Source: Calendula officinalis
Lineage: Eukaryota; Streptophyta; Magnoliopsida; Asterales; Asteraceae
Reading direction: 5' to 3'
Assembly: GCA_963853835.1 (NCBI GenBank)
Contig: OY970829.1
Span: 77,994,901 to 78,058,900, forward strand
DNA: 64,000 nt
The position numbers were made by a program, and so were the translations under genes. A model generated the notes under the pieces. It did no database searches and was not told where the DNA came from. It worked only from the letters and a program-made list of their open reading frames with translations. This document shows positions 33,974-44,400 of this stretch, piece by piece; the stretch's first letter is position 1; each line of letters opens with the position of its first letter.

Positions 33974-36375
33974 TGTAACATCCCGAGACCCGACCTAGAA
34001 TATTTTATTACTTTAGGTAAGTAATATCTTATTGTTTATTATTTTATTATTTTATATGATTTTATTTGATTTATTTGAATTAATTGTATTTTTATCCATG
34101 AGGTTAAAAATTAGTAAAACTGAGATATTTAAATGTTAAAATGATTTTTACATATTTGGGTTCATTTCTGAACCGGGGTTCTAAAAATATCTTCGTTGTT
34201 AAAATTGGAGTTAGTTAGGTCTAAATTAATTATCTGCGAACCTAATATTCTACACTCTGTTTAAATGAATGTATCTGTGTTTGAGGGAGGGGTGTACGTG
34301 TTATGTGGGTAGGGCAGATGTCAAAATTGTTTTTCCCTCTTGCTCTCTTGCCTGTACACGACTAAAACACACACACACACACACATAGTTGAAGCTTTTC
34401 CTCCCAAATTGAAGATCCATACTTGAAGTTCTTGTCTCCCTTGTGTGATTTTCGGATTTTAGAAGCAAATCTAAGTAAGTTCTCTTCCTCCTTGAGCTAG
34501 AGTTCATGTTCTTGAGCTTTGTTGAATTAGGGTTCTTGAGTTAAGTGGGTTTTATGAAGTTTTTGTTGAATCTTGTTGGAAATCCAAAATTGATGCATGA
34601 TTTGGTGCCTAATTGAGTTCTTGCTAGTATTGTATGAATTGTTGTTAGTTATAGCTCATTTGGTGAAGCTTTCATAAAGCTCCATCAATGGTAATTATGA
34701 GAATAAGATGGTTTTTTCCCCAATTTGATGAATTGTGTAGTTTGGTGTTCTTGATGTTGTGTTAGATAAATTAAGTACGTTAAAATGATGATTGTTAGTT
34801 ATGAGGAATTTCTAGTTACTTTTTATGATAATGCATTGGTGTTAATAGTGTTTGGCTAGAGTGGAAATTGGTAGTAAACTAGCTTAATTCATAAATTGTT
34901 GACTTTGGTCAAACCTGGAAGTTGACTTTAGTCTTGTTTAGCTTGCAAACTTTAGTTATCAATTTCATGTTAACAATGTGTTAGTTGAATGAATTGTAAG
35001 CTTGATTATGTTGGTTTAGGGCCTTGACCCGTTTGTTTGACAATTGGTGCAATTTGACCTAAATAAGGTCAAAGTTGGTGAAACTTGCAATTGGATGCAA
35101 GTAACTTGTTAAATATGTAATTTTGATGTTGATCAAGTAGCCTAACTCATGGGAAGTTGTTGTGTAAATTCCCGACTCATTATTCTTGTTTTGACCCGTT
35201 TGGGCCTAATGTGCAATTTGGTCAATATGCATAATGAATTGACTTGATGAAGTGTTAGACTTTAGTATTGGTTATGTGTAAAAATGCAAGTAATTGGTTG
35301 TAAGTTGTTGTTGTAAGATTTGACCTTAAGCTTATAGTACTTGTTACACAATTGATGATTTCGGGTGACTAATTCGGTATTCATTTTGTACAGGAAAAGG
35401 GAAGGAGCCTCAGTGATATAAGATTACTGAGCTCGGTACCAAAAGGAAGCTAAGGTGAGTGGATTTAACCTTCTTCTTGTGTGATGTACAAAGGTTTTGG
35501 TTTGGTAAAGTTGTAGGAGAAAAATGCAGCAATTTGGCTGGTCTGGGGGAGATAGCGGCGCTATCTCTAAGATAGCGACGCTATCTCTGCTTCGTTTTTG
35601 GAAAATTGAACAGCGGCCCAAAATAGCGTTTGGTATTTAGATAGCGGACGCTATCTTTTGGAGGATAGCGGCGCTATCTTCGGATAGCGGCGCTATCTCC
35701 ATGAAAGATAGCGACGCTATCTATGATAGCGGCGCTATCTTGGCTGGTTTTGGGAAAATTCATTTTTTCTTGTTTTTCCGGTGGTACCATTAATTGTGGG
35801 ATTGTTAATGGTAGTATGTGCACATGTTTTCTAGAGTTTAGCTATGAGTGGGTTTTGGCTAGGCTTCGTTACTATTGGATGGGGTGCTCGGACTCCTACG
35901 GATGTGTTCCGTTAGGGGGGACTACCGTGCCAATAGTAAAGTAGCCATCGGTAAACTGTTGTTCGGCCAACAACAGTTGTAGGTTCTGCGCAAGTCCGCC
36001 AATACTCTCTTAACGTCCAATTGCTTGTGGAAGTTTGGACGGGTTTCCAGATTGATTTCTCTTGTCTCTAATTTGTCGTAGTTATGCAAATTGATTGTTA
36101 TTTCTATTCACTTAGCTTTGTGCTAATCCCTCATTTGTTGACTCTTTTCAGGTTGTGGATTTGGCTTGACTAGAGTCGGGTTTTGGAAGTTTGACCGCAC
36201 TCTGATTTTGTATACGGGGTCGAGCCTGTTTTAGTAACACCTTTAAATGTTTTTTTTATATATTTGGTTAATATGTAAAGTTTTTTTTTATGATGTGTAA
36301 TAATTTAGGATTTATGGTTTCTTAAATCGATTCCGTATGCATTAAAAAAAATGGCTCTAAGATTGTGGTGTTACA
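33974..36375 (+). mobile_element. 5' LTR of a truncated LTR retrotransposon (LTR-1), 2402 bp
   Basis: Begins TGTAACATCCCGAGACCC and ends GATTGTGGTGTTACA, and is followed after three bases by the primer-binding site TGGTATCAGAGC (36379-36390, initiator tRNA-Met type). This fixes the right LTR edge. It holds a (CA)n run near 34361 and a cluster of seven GC-rich palindromes at 35550-35739. No matching 3' LTR is present; the element is cut off in gag near 36990. The candidate target word is TCAAC (33969-33973), but the partner copy is missing. Confidence 0.82.
35550..35739. repeat. Palindrome cluster GATAGCG-R-CGCTATC (seven units)
   Basis: Units: 35550-35566, 35570-35586, 35639-35656, 35664-35678, 35683-35697, 35706-35722 and 35725-35739. 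Each is GATAGCG, one central base (G or A; GA in the third), then CGCTATC, often extended to AGATAGCGNCGCTATCT. Spacers of 3-52 bp are unrelated. A half-unit, AAATAGCGTTTGG, lies at about 35620. The equivalent region of the other two elements has different arms. Confidence 0.9.
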
Positions 36376-36378
36376 ATT

Positions 36379-36390
36379 TGGTATCAGAGC
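36379..36390 (+). other. Primer-binding site, initiator tRNA-Met type
   Basis: TGGTATCAGAGC three bases after the TTACA end of LTR-1. This is the usual minus-strand primer site of plant LTR retrotransposons and sets the element's orientation. Confidence 0.85.
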
Positions 36391-36573
36391 CTCGATTTGG
36401 CGATGGTTGCACATTTAGGTGTACCATTCCCAAATCTTGGCTCGAGTTGGTCAAACTTCCTCTAGTTGAGGGATTAGTTAAGTGAATATGAACTGTAGTT
36501 TAATAGGAGTTAGTATGGTAGGTACTAATGGTTTAAACTAACAGTTCGTGAGATGTTGTGTTTGTTACAGATA

Positions 36574-36993
36574 ATGGCCGATACCGATCCCAACCAGTTG
36601 ATAATCCCAACGGACCCTGAACCAGAAGTCACGGGTACATCTAGAGATGGCAATACAGAAAGAGAAGACTATATTTTGAGAATGGAAAGCCGGTTAGAGT
36701 ATCTCCAAAGTATTGTTGATGGCATGAACCAAAACCAAAATACCCAAACACCAAATTTCCCTCCTATGCCCAACCCTGCACTGTCCACCCCAATAATGCA
36801 ATTTCCCACAACCCCGGCCTTTACCATGACAGCTCCTTATATGTCAACTTCGTCGGAACCTCAACCTACTGCTCGTTGGTACTGCTCAACCTTGTTACTA
36901 CTGCTCGCTAGTACTACTCAAAATTTGTTATTGATGCTCGTTAGTACTGCTCAACCTTGTTACTACTGCTTGTTATTACTGCTCAACACTTAA
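36574..36993 (+). pseudogene. Truncated retrotransposon gag
   Basis: The open frame from ATG 36574 begins MADTDPNQLIIPTDPEPEV and continues with a coiled segment (RMESRLEYLQSIVDGMNQNQ) and a Pro/Thr-rich stretch, like the N-terminus of plant Ty3/gypsy Gag. After about 36870 it changes abruptly into a degenerate repeat (TACTGCTCAACCTTGTTACT and similar) and ends at TAA 36991. No capsid core, zinc knuckle or pol follows. Gag assignment relies on position after the primer-binding site and composition. Confidence 0.6.
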
Positions 36994-37020
36994 TGACACT
37001 CGAGTTAGTGTTGCTCAATA
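36870..37020. repeat. Degenerate tandem repeat at the truncated gag end
   Basis: The word GTACTGCTCAACCTTGTTAC recurs at a spacing of about 65 bp with GCTCGTTAGTACTRCTCAA variants, dissolving by about 37020. It coincides with the breakpoint of the LTR-1 element. Confidence 0.55.
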
Positions 37021-37144
37021 CTTAGTGTTGCTCTATGGGAGTCGACCAGTCGCGCATGGTATTTTGGAAAGATTGAAATCTATTAGTCTTAGATGAGAAT
37101 TGAACCAGTCGCAAAATCTAAATTAGTAAGTATTTCAAAAATTT

Positions 37145-37340
37145 CTCTCCGTCTCATTTTTATTGTCTAATGTATTTTAGCTTGTCCCACAAAGACTGAC
37201 TTTCCTAAATTTTAACTAATCAAAAAACATTTAAGTGAGAAAGACAAAAATTTGATTGATGACATAGTATAATTATTGTATTTTCTTAAACTGTGTATAT
37301 TTTTTTTTTGTAATGCATAATAAATTTGGAACGGATGGAG
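37145..37340. mobile_element. Stowaway-like MITE, degraded
   Basis: Left end CTCTCCGTCTCATTTTTATT, right end AATTTGGAACGGATGGAGTA, i.e. the CTCCNTCCGT...TTTTT ends of Stowaway elements, with TA at the right edge. It lies about 390 bp upstream of the PEPC start codon. Confidence 0.55.
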
Positions 37341-37730
37341 TATGAAGCAAAGTAAACCGTAAGGGTCAGTTTTGAGAGTTCAATCGATTTTGACCAAACC
37401 ATAAACACTGTTCGCCTTTTAAGTTTTAACATAAACCAAAGACGCAACCGCTTCAATTTTTATTAAAAAATAGCCTCATTTTAAGAACTGATTTCAAGAG
37501 CATTCCTATATTAGAAAAAGTCTCACAAATTTGATTATTCGACGTGATGTGCAAAACTAATAAAGTTTCGTTTTCCGAACCAGTCGATCTCCTGTTTATA
37601 TGGAGCCCTATAATTTCGGTTAGCGATCAGAACTTTGTGATCGATCCGTTATTTATTTTATATTTCAGAATTGGAGAATTGAGCAAACCTGATTAGGGTT
37701 ACAATTTCAATTACGCATTGTGTTCGTGGA

Positions 37731-40700
37731 ATGTCTGACAAGAAAGTAGAGAATTTGGCATCAATCGATGCTCAATTGAGGCTTTTAGCTCCTGCTAAAG
37801 TTTCCGAAGATGATAAACTTATCGAGTACGATGCATTGCTTTTGAACAAATTTCTCGATATTCTTCAAAATTTACACGGCCAAGGTCTCAGAGAAACGGT
37901 TTGTTGTTACGATTCCTTTTCGTGTTTCTTTTTTTATTTAATTTTTTAATCCTTTTTCGTTTTCATTTCGCAATGTAAATATGTGATCCAATGATGCAAT
38001 AAATTTTACAGTAATACAGATAATGCATTTCTCGGTAAACCATATATCAGATTAGAGGAATTTCTTAATTTTGATATGAATTTAGAAACATAATATTATA
38101 ATTATAAAAAATCTATGTCATTTTTTCCTCTGTTTTTGTAGGTTCAAGAATGCTATAAACTATCAGCCGAATATGAAGGAAAACACGATCCAGAAAAGCT
38201 AGATAAACTTGGAAATGTGTTAACAAGTTTAGATGCTGGTGATTCGATTGTGATTGCAAAAGCGTTTAGCAACATGCTTAATTTAGCAAATTTAGCAGAA
38301 GAAGTACAAATTGCTCATCGAAGAAGAACCAAAACAAAAACTGGTGATTTTGCTGATGAAGCTTTAGCAGCAACTGAATCTGATATTGAAGAAACACTCA
38401 AGAGATTAGTGAATAAACTTAATAAAACGCCTAAAGAGGTTTTTGAAGCTTTGAAGAATCAAACCGTTGATTTGGTTTTTACTGCTCATCCTACTCAAGC
38501 TGTTAGGAGATCTTTGCTTCAAAAGCATGGAAGGTTTGTTTAATTTTTTTATAAGAAAATGGTTAATTGCATAAAAAGGTAACTAAGTGTGCGATTAGCC
38601 GATTAATTGCAGAAAATAGGAGTTGTTTGTTTAGGGGCTGTTTGGGATTGCTTATTGAAGATAAATTATGTGTTTTGAAAATGGATAATGAGATCACCAT
38701 TTGTTTAGTTAATAGGTAAAATGCAAATAATCAATTTTCAAAACACAATAAGTAGCTCCCCTCCAGCTTTTTCCAAACTGCATTTTTTCAACCGATTATC
38801 ATTAATTACCTTAGATAATTTTTTAAAAACTTCATGGTTTTTCTGATGTTGACTTTTCATGCAATTATCTCTATAAAAAAGTCAACACCGACAATTTTTC
38901 CTCCGATTTAATTTGTTTCTACTTGTCAGGATTCGGGACTATTTGGCCCGATTATACGTCAAAGACATCAGTCCTGAAAAGAAACAAGAACTGGATGAAG
39001 CTTTACAACGAGAAGTAAGTATTTGCTAATTAATCGGTATCTTTGACAAAAGTCAAACTAGTGGAATTAATTAAGATTAATTATATGTAATATTATGTAG
39101 ATTCATGCTGCATTCCGGACAGATGAGATCCGAAGAACAGCTCCGACCCCACAAGATGAGATGAGGGCGGGAATGAGTTATTTTTGTGAAACAATCTGGA
39201 AAGGAGTTCCTAGATTTTTGAGGCGTGTGGATACTGCTCTTAAAAATATTGGGATTAATGAAAGAGTTCCATATAATGCACCACTAATTCAGTTCTCTTC
39301 ATGGATGGGTGGTGATCGTGATGGTATGTTATGTTATGTTTTCTACTACACACACACACACTTATATATATGTGTGTGTGTGCGCGCGTGCGTGTGTGTG
39401 TGTGTTTCATACATGTTAGGTTGATATATGTGTGTGCGCGTGTGTGCGGGGGCGCGTGTGTGTGTTTCATACATGTTAGGTTGGGTTGATGTGTTGCATG
39501 TGCAAACACATTTTTTGCCCATTCTAAACCTTTTTTCTTTTTTACAAATAGTGTGTTAAACGTGATAACAAAAACTATATTTATAATATGCGCAAATGTC
39601 ATAATATAGCAATATACTTTTGGCAGTGCCCAGTGGTTCATTTTGGTAATTATAACTTTTTATGGTCCGTTTTGATAATTACAAGTTTTTAATTGGTCTA
39701 CATTGGTAACTAAAGATTTTTTTTCCGGATCTTTTCCGTCCCTATCTTATGTGGTTAATATTCACGTTTTTAACACTATAATTATCGAAATAGGCACACT
39801 AAAACTCGTAATACCAAAACGAACCTTAAAAACTTATAATTACCAAAACGGACCACCACCTAAAGTATATTACTATTTTATGACATTTTCCCTTACAATA
39901 GTAACAATTGTTTATTGAGTAAAGCGATTTAGAGGTTGTATGAATAAAAAATACAATTCGAGCACATTTGACCCGTTTAGGCAACCCGTTAAATAACTAA
40001 ATGACCAAAATTACCAGCTCTAATATATACCTAACATTTATTTGGTACTAAATGCAGGTAATCCTAGAGTAACTCCAGAGGTCACAAGGGATGTTTGTTT
40101 ACTCGCAAGAATGATAGCTGCAAACATGTATTTTTCCCAGATTGAAAATCTAATGTTTGAGGTATGCAAAATATTCCTGTTCTATATACTTTTTTAAAAA
40201 AAATTTAATTTAATGTAATTAATTTATTTTGGCATCATTTTTGCCAGTTGTCCATGTATCGATGTAGTGATGCACTTCGTTATCGGGCAGAAGAACTCTA
40301 TAGATCAGCAAGGAAAGATGTAAAACACTACATAGGTGATAATGATATATGTTAAAACAGTAATATTTTGTTACTATAATATATCTTTTAATTTTTAAAT
40401 GTTATAATTTTTTTATTTTTTTTTTCAGAGTTTTGGAAACAGGTTCCTCCAACTGAACCTTACCGAGTTGTTCTTGGTGATGTGAGAGACAAGTTATATA
40501 ATACACGTGAACGAGCACGTCATCTATTAGCACATGGGTTTTCTGAGATACCAGAAGAATCTGTTTATACACATGTTGAAGAGGTATCATCTTAAAAACC
40601 AAATTATATTTTAATACCCTGAATTTGATTACTATTCTTCGTTATTATTATAGAGTGAAAGCAAAGTTTGAGTAACCTAGATGCCACACTTTTGAAACTT

Positions 40701-43583
40701 TGATATTATTCTATGAAATTAACCCCTATTTCTTAATTATTAAAGGTGCAACATGTTCCTTGAACTTCACAAAATGATTAATCTAATACATTGATTCACT
40801 AATTTGGTCTTATATTCTCACGTGATTTGCTTTTAATATCAATATGTTGAGATGAACATATATTTTTTAGTCCGTTAAAAGTGCCAAGAAAAGTAAGTCA
40901 AGTAAGAAAACATGATCAAATTAACGAGTCAGAATATTAAACCAATAATTTTGTCAAGTTTAGGATCTCTCGTTGCACCAAAATACATCTTAGATAAAAA
41001 AAAATTATTTTTGAATGAATTTGAAAAATATTGCAGTTCTTGGAGCCACTTGAACTATGCTACAGATCACTCTACCAATGTGGTGATGACTTAATCGCTG
41101 ATGGAACTCTTCTAGATTTCTTACGACAAGTTTCCACATTCGGTCTCTCAATCGTCCGTCTCGATATCCGTCAAGAATCCGAACGCCACACAGACGTACT
41201 CGACGCAATCACGCAACATTTAGAAATCGGTTCGTATCGCGAATGGTCGGAAGAAAAACGGCAAGAATGGCTTCTAGAAGAATTAAGTGGAAAACGACCG
41301 CTTTTCGGTCCCGATCTCCCACAATCGGAAGAAATCGCCGACGTTCTAGACACGTTTCACGTCATATCCGAACTCCCGTCCGATTGCTTCGGTGCTTACA
41401 TCATCTCAATGGCCACATCACCATCTGATGTGCTGGCGGTTGAATTGCTACAACGTGAATGCCGTGTGACGAAACCGTTACGTGTGGTCCCGCTTTTTGA
41501 GAAACTTGCGGATCTGGACGCCGCACCTGCCGCAATTTCGCGTCTTTTTTCGATTGATTGGTATCGGAATCGGATTAACGGGAAACAAGAAGTTATGATC
41601 GGGTATTCGGATTCGGGTAAAGATGCGGGCCGGCTTACAGCTGCTTGGCAGTTATACAAAGCCCAAGAAGATTTAGTAAAAGTTGCGAAGAAATACGGGG
41701 TTAAACTTACGATGTTTCATGGTCGTGGTGGGACCGTTGGGCGAGGTGGCGGGCCCACTCATTTGGCTATTTTGTCTCAACCGCCTGAAACGATTGATGG
41801 TTCACTTAGGGTTACGATTCAAGGTGAGGTTATAGAGCAGTCTTTTGGGGAAGAACATTTGTGTTTTAGAACACTTCAGAGGTTTTGTGCAGCTACACTT
41901 GAACATGGGATGAACCCGCCCGATTCACCTCGGCCCGAATGGCGGTCACTTATGGATAACCTTGCAATGTATTCGACTCAAGAATATCGGTCTATTGTCT
42001 TCCATGAACCGCGCTTTGTCGAGTATTTCCGCCTTGTAAGTATCATCATCATCTTGGATAATTTTCTAAAATTTGGTGAAAACGGGTTCGGGTTGAAACG
42101 GGTCATTTTTAGTACGTCTCAAAACCCAAAATAACAATTTGGCCAAAATGTAGTTTAGTACCATGAACTTGGCTGACTAGATCTTTTACTACCCTGGACT
42201 GTTAAAGGTGCAAAATGGTACCATGAACTTGACAAAATTGTCGGTTTAGTACTTTGACTCACTAATTTGATCGCATTATCTCACGTGATTTGCTTCTGAT
42301 ATCAAATATACTGAGATGAACATATATTTTATAGTCTATCGAAAGCTCCAACGAAAGTAAGTCAAGGAAGAAAACGCGATCAAATTAACGAGTCGGGGTA
42401 CTAAATCGACCATTTTGTCAAGTTTAGGGTATCATGTTGCACCTTTAATAGTTCAGGGTAGTAGTCAGCCAAATTTGAGGTAGAAAAATGTATTTTAGCC
42501 TAAAAATTTAGGAGGTTATATGAATTAAAATCAGACGTAAAACAACTTTCAACACATTTGATTAAACGGGATGAAATTGGCACCCTATATATACAGGCGA
42601 CACCCGAAACGGAGTACGGGCGGATGAATATCGGAAGCCGCCCGTCCAAACGGAAGGCAAGTGGCGGCATAGAATCACTAAGAGCAATTCCATGGATCTT
42701 TGCGTGGACCCAAACAAGGTTTCATCTGCCCGTTTGGCTGGGTTTCGGTGGTGCTTTCAAGAAAGCCATTGAAGATGATGCTGCAAGCCTTGTAATGCTA
42801 CAAGATATGTACAAATTATGGCCTTTTTTCAGGGTGACTATTGATTTGGTTGAAATGGTGTTTGCAAAAGGAGACCCGGGTATCGCTGCCTTAAATGACA
42901 AGCTGCTTGTTTCTAATGATCTGTTGAAATTTGGAGAAGCGTTACGGGCTAACTATAATGATACCAAGAATCTTCTTCTTCAGGTAACGGGATCTTGTGT
43001 TAAATATGATCACATGGTAGGCCTGTGCAAAATGGATCGAGAATCGACCTAAACCACAAAATTGAACCGGACCGGACCGAACTGAACCGAGCTTCGGTTC
43101 GGTTCTCGCTTGGTTCTCAGTTCGGTCCGGTTCCAGCCGGTTCAGTTTGGTTCCAAGCATCATCGGTTCGGTCCGGCCGAGACCATTTCTCGGTTCTCAG
43201 TTCGGTTCCAAGCGGTTCGCTTCGGTTCGGTTCTTGGACTGTGGTAATTTTATTACTAATGGCATGTACGATGTTTCATTTGATAGATTGTTGGACATAA
43301 GGACCTTCTAGAAGGCGATCCCTACTTAAAACAAAGGCTCCGGTTACGTGATTCCTACATCACAACCTTAAACGTATGCCAAGCTTACACCCTCAAACGA
43401 ATTCGTGATCCAAATTATAATGTAAAATTAAGGCCTCATATTTCCAAAAATACCCCTGAGCCAAGTAAACCAGCTGATGAACTTATCAAACTCAACCCAA
43501 CAAGCGAATACCCACCGGGTTTGGAAGACACACTCATTTTGACCATGAAGGGTATTGCTGCTGGAATGCAGAACACCGGTTGA
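37731..43583 (+). CDS. PPC: Phosphoenolpyruvate carboxylase, plant type, C3 form, 10 exons
   Basis: Cytosolic enzyme that carboxylates PEP with bicarbonate to oxaloacetate, feeding the TCA cycle. Exons 37731-37898, 38142-38533, 38930-39014, 39101-39323, 40058-40161, 40248-40335, 40429-40583, 41037-42035, 42597-42983 and 43287-43583 give 965 aa. The N-terminal phosphorylation motif is [11 protein letters not shown] (Ser11). Catalytic motifs: [46 protein letters not shown]. The C-terminus is [10 protein letters not shown], the plant-type QNTG end. The residue equivalent to position 774 is Ala ([11 protein letters not shown]) and an Arg is kept in KQRLRLRD; both are C3-type states in the Flaveria comparison. 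The 999-bp exon 8 is typical of plant PPC genes. Introns 4, 7, 8 and 9 all carry repeats. Confidence 0.97.
39340..39490. repeat. Purine-pyrimidine microsatellite, duplicated, in PPC intron 4
   Basis: A (CA)n run is followed by TATATATGTGTGTGTG, then CGCGCG/TGTGTG alternation. A block ending TTTCATACATGTTAGGTTG is present twice (to about 39424 and about 39483), so the microsatellite has been tandemly duplicated. Such alternating sequence can adopt Z-DNA or a cruciform and should be length-polymorphic. Confidence 0.85.
39594..39889. mobile_element. Long-TIR foldback MITE in PPC intron 4
   Basis: AAATGTCATAATATAGCAAT and the inner GGTTCATTTTGGTAATTATA on the left are matched in reverse by TATAATTACCAAAACGGACC and ATATTACTATTTTATGACAT on the right. 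The arms are about 90 bp. The same family is present, interrupted, in intron 3 of the TTL gene (about 57138-57470). Confidence 0.7.
40660..40985. mobile_element. Intronic MITE, family M1, copy c (degraded)
   Basis: In PPC intron 7. The core words TTATTAAAGGTGCAACATG, TCTCACGTGATTTGC and AAGTAAGTCAAGTAAGAAAA are kept. The outer ends are mostly lost, so this is probably an older copy. Confidence 0.65.
42141..42500. mobile_element. Intronic MITE, family M1, copy d
   Basis: In PPC intron 8. Begins GGCCAAAATGTAGTTTAGTA and ends ATGTATTTTAGCC. The internal CTACCCTGGACTGTTAAAGG pairs with CTTTAATAGTTCAGGGTAG. Confidence 0.78.
43018..43250. repeat. CGGTTCGG/CCGAACCG-rich element in PPC intron 9
   Basis: Dense alternation of ACCGGACCGGACCGAACTGA and the complementary TCGGTTCTCAGTTCGGTCC words gives strong self-complementarity. 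It starts near GGCCTGTGCAAAATGG. A related fragment lies at 31325-31400. The composition (GC-rich, low complexity) contrasts sharply with the surrounding AT-rich intron. Confidence 0.65.
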
Positions 43584-44400
43584 TCTAACTTTTATAATTA
43601 CCACATTTTTATGGAAATTTATAGTCTTTTATTTATTTATTTATTAACCCTTCGTAATGTCCAGAAAGCATGGTCCCCACCTATAGATCGGGTTTGTTGT
43701 TGAGTTATTTGGTTGTTGTGTGGTCGCGAAAAAGGCGACCCTTTTCTGTATAAACTGTGTATTTACACCATTGATGATGCTTTATCGATAAATAAATATA
43801 TAATGTCATGAAATTTTCTATTCAGAATTTTAGCTTTAGAACGCTTATATTTTTACCTCCAAATTGTTTCTTATTTATCATTACTAAATATAATTTGAAG
43901 TTATCTAATTTTTATCGTGGCCGTTTCCAAAAGTCCCCCTGATTCCCTAGTAAATATTTACCTAGGGAAAATGATTAAAATTGTAACTTTAATGAGATTA
44001 TTTCAGACGTTCTCACTGTGATTACAAAACTAACATTTAACATGTTATTCAATATCTTATGTGCTCTTGCCGTATTTTCTTTTTAATGGTAATTGTACTT
44101 CTTAAAGAAACTTTGTTAGTATTAATATTTCCATTTACAAGATTGATTACTAACCACTTTATAGTTTATACTAGGAGGTGTTTGGGATTGGCTACTTTAA
44201 AATGTTCCTTATTCTTTTTGTGTTATTCAATTTATGCATGTGCACAGCTCGAGAATCAAACTGAACCGCTTAAAATTAAACTAAGAAAATGATTTTTATG
44301 TGACCATTTGGAACCGAAAGAAAGTTTCTTTGACTCCCTCTTTTTCCTCTCTGTCTAAAAAAAAGGCAAAAAGCCACCTTAGCGTAAATCTTCTCTTCGA
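43584..44400. other. PPC 3' flank and UBC13 promoter region
   Basis: Holds the presumed PPC 3' UTR and the 5' flank of the next gene; the spacing between the coding regions is only about 0.8 kb. No transposon ends were seen. Confidence 0.5.

Noticed and set aside
35550..35739. CRISPR-like array reading of the palindrome cluster
   Set aside because: Units are palindromes with highly unequal spacers (3-52 bp), inside a plant LTR; no cas genes and a eukaryotic context.
42942..43163. 73-aa minus-strand open frame
   Set aside because: Translation of the same self-complementary repeat, antisense to PPC.
43025..43300. 91-aa open frame at the end of PPC
   Set aside because: It reads through the CGGTTCGG repeat in intron 9; the real last exon begins at 43287 in another frame.
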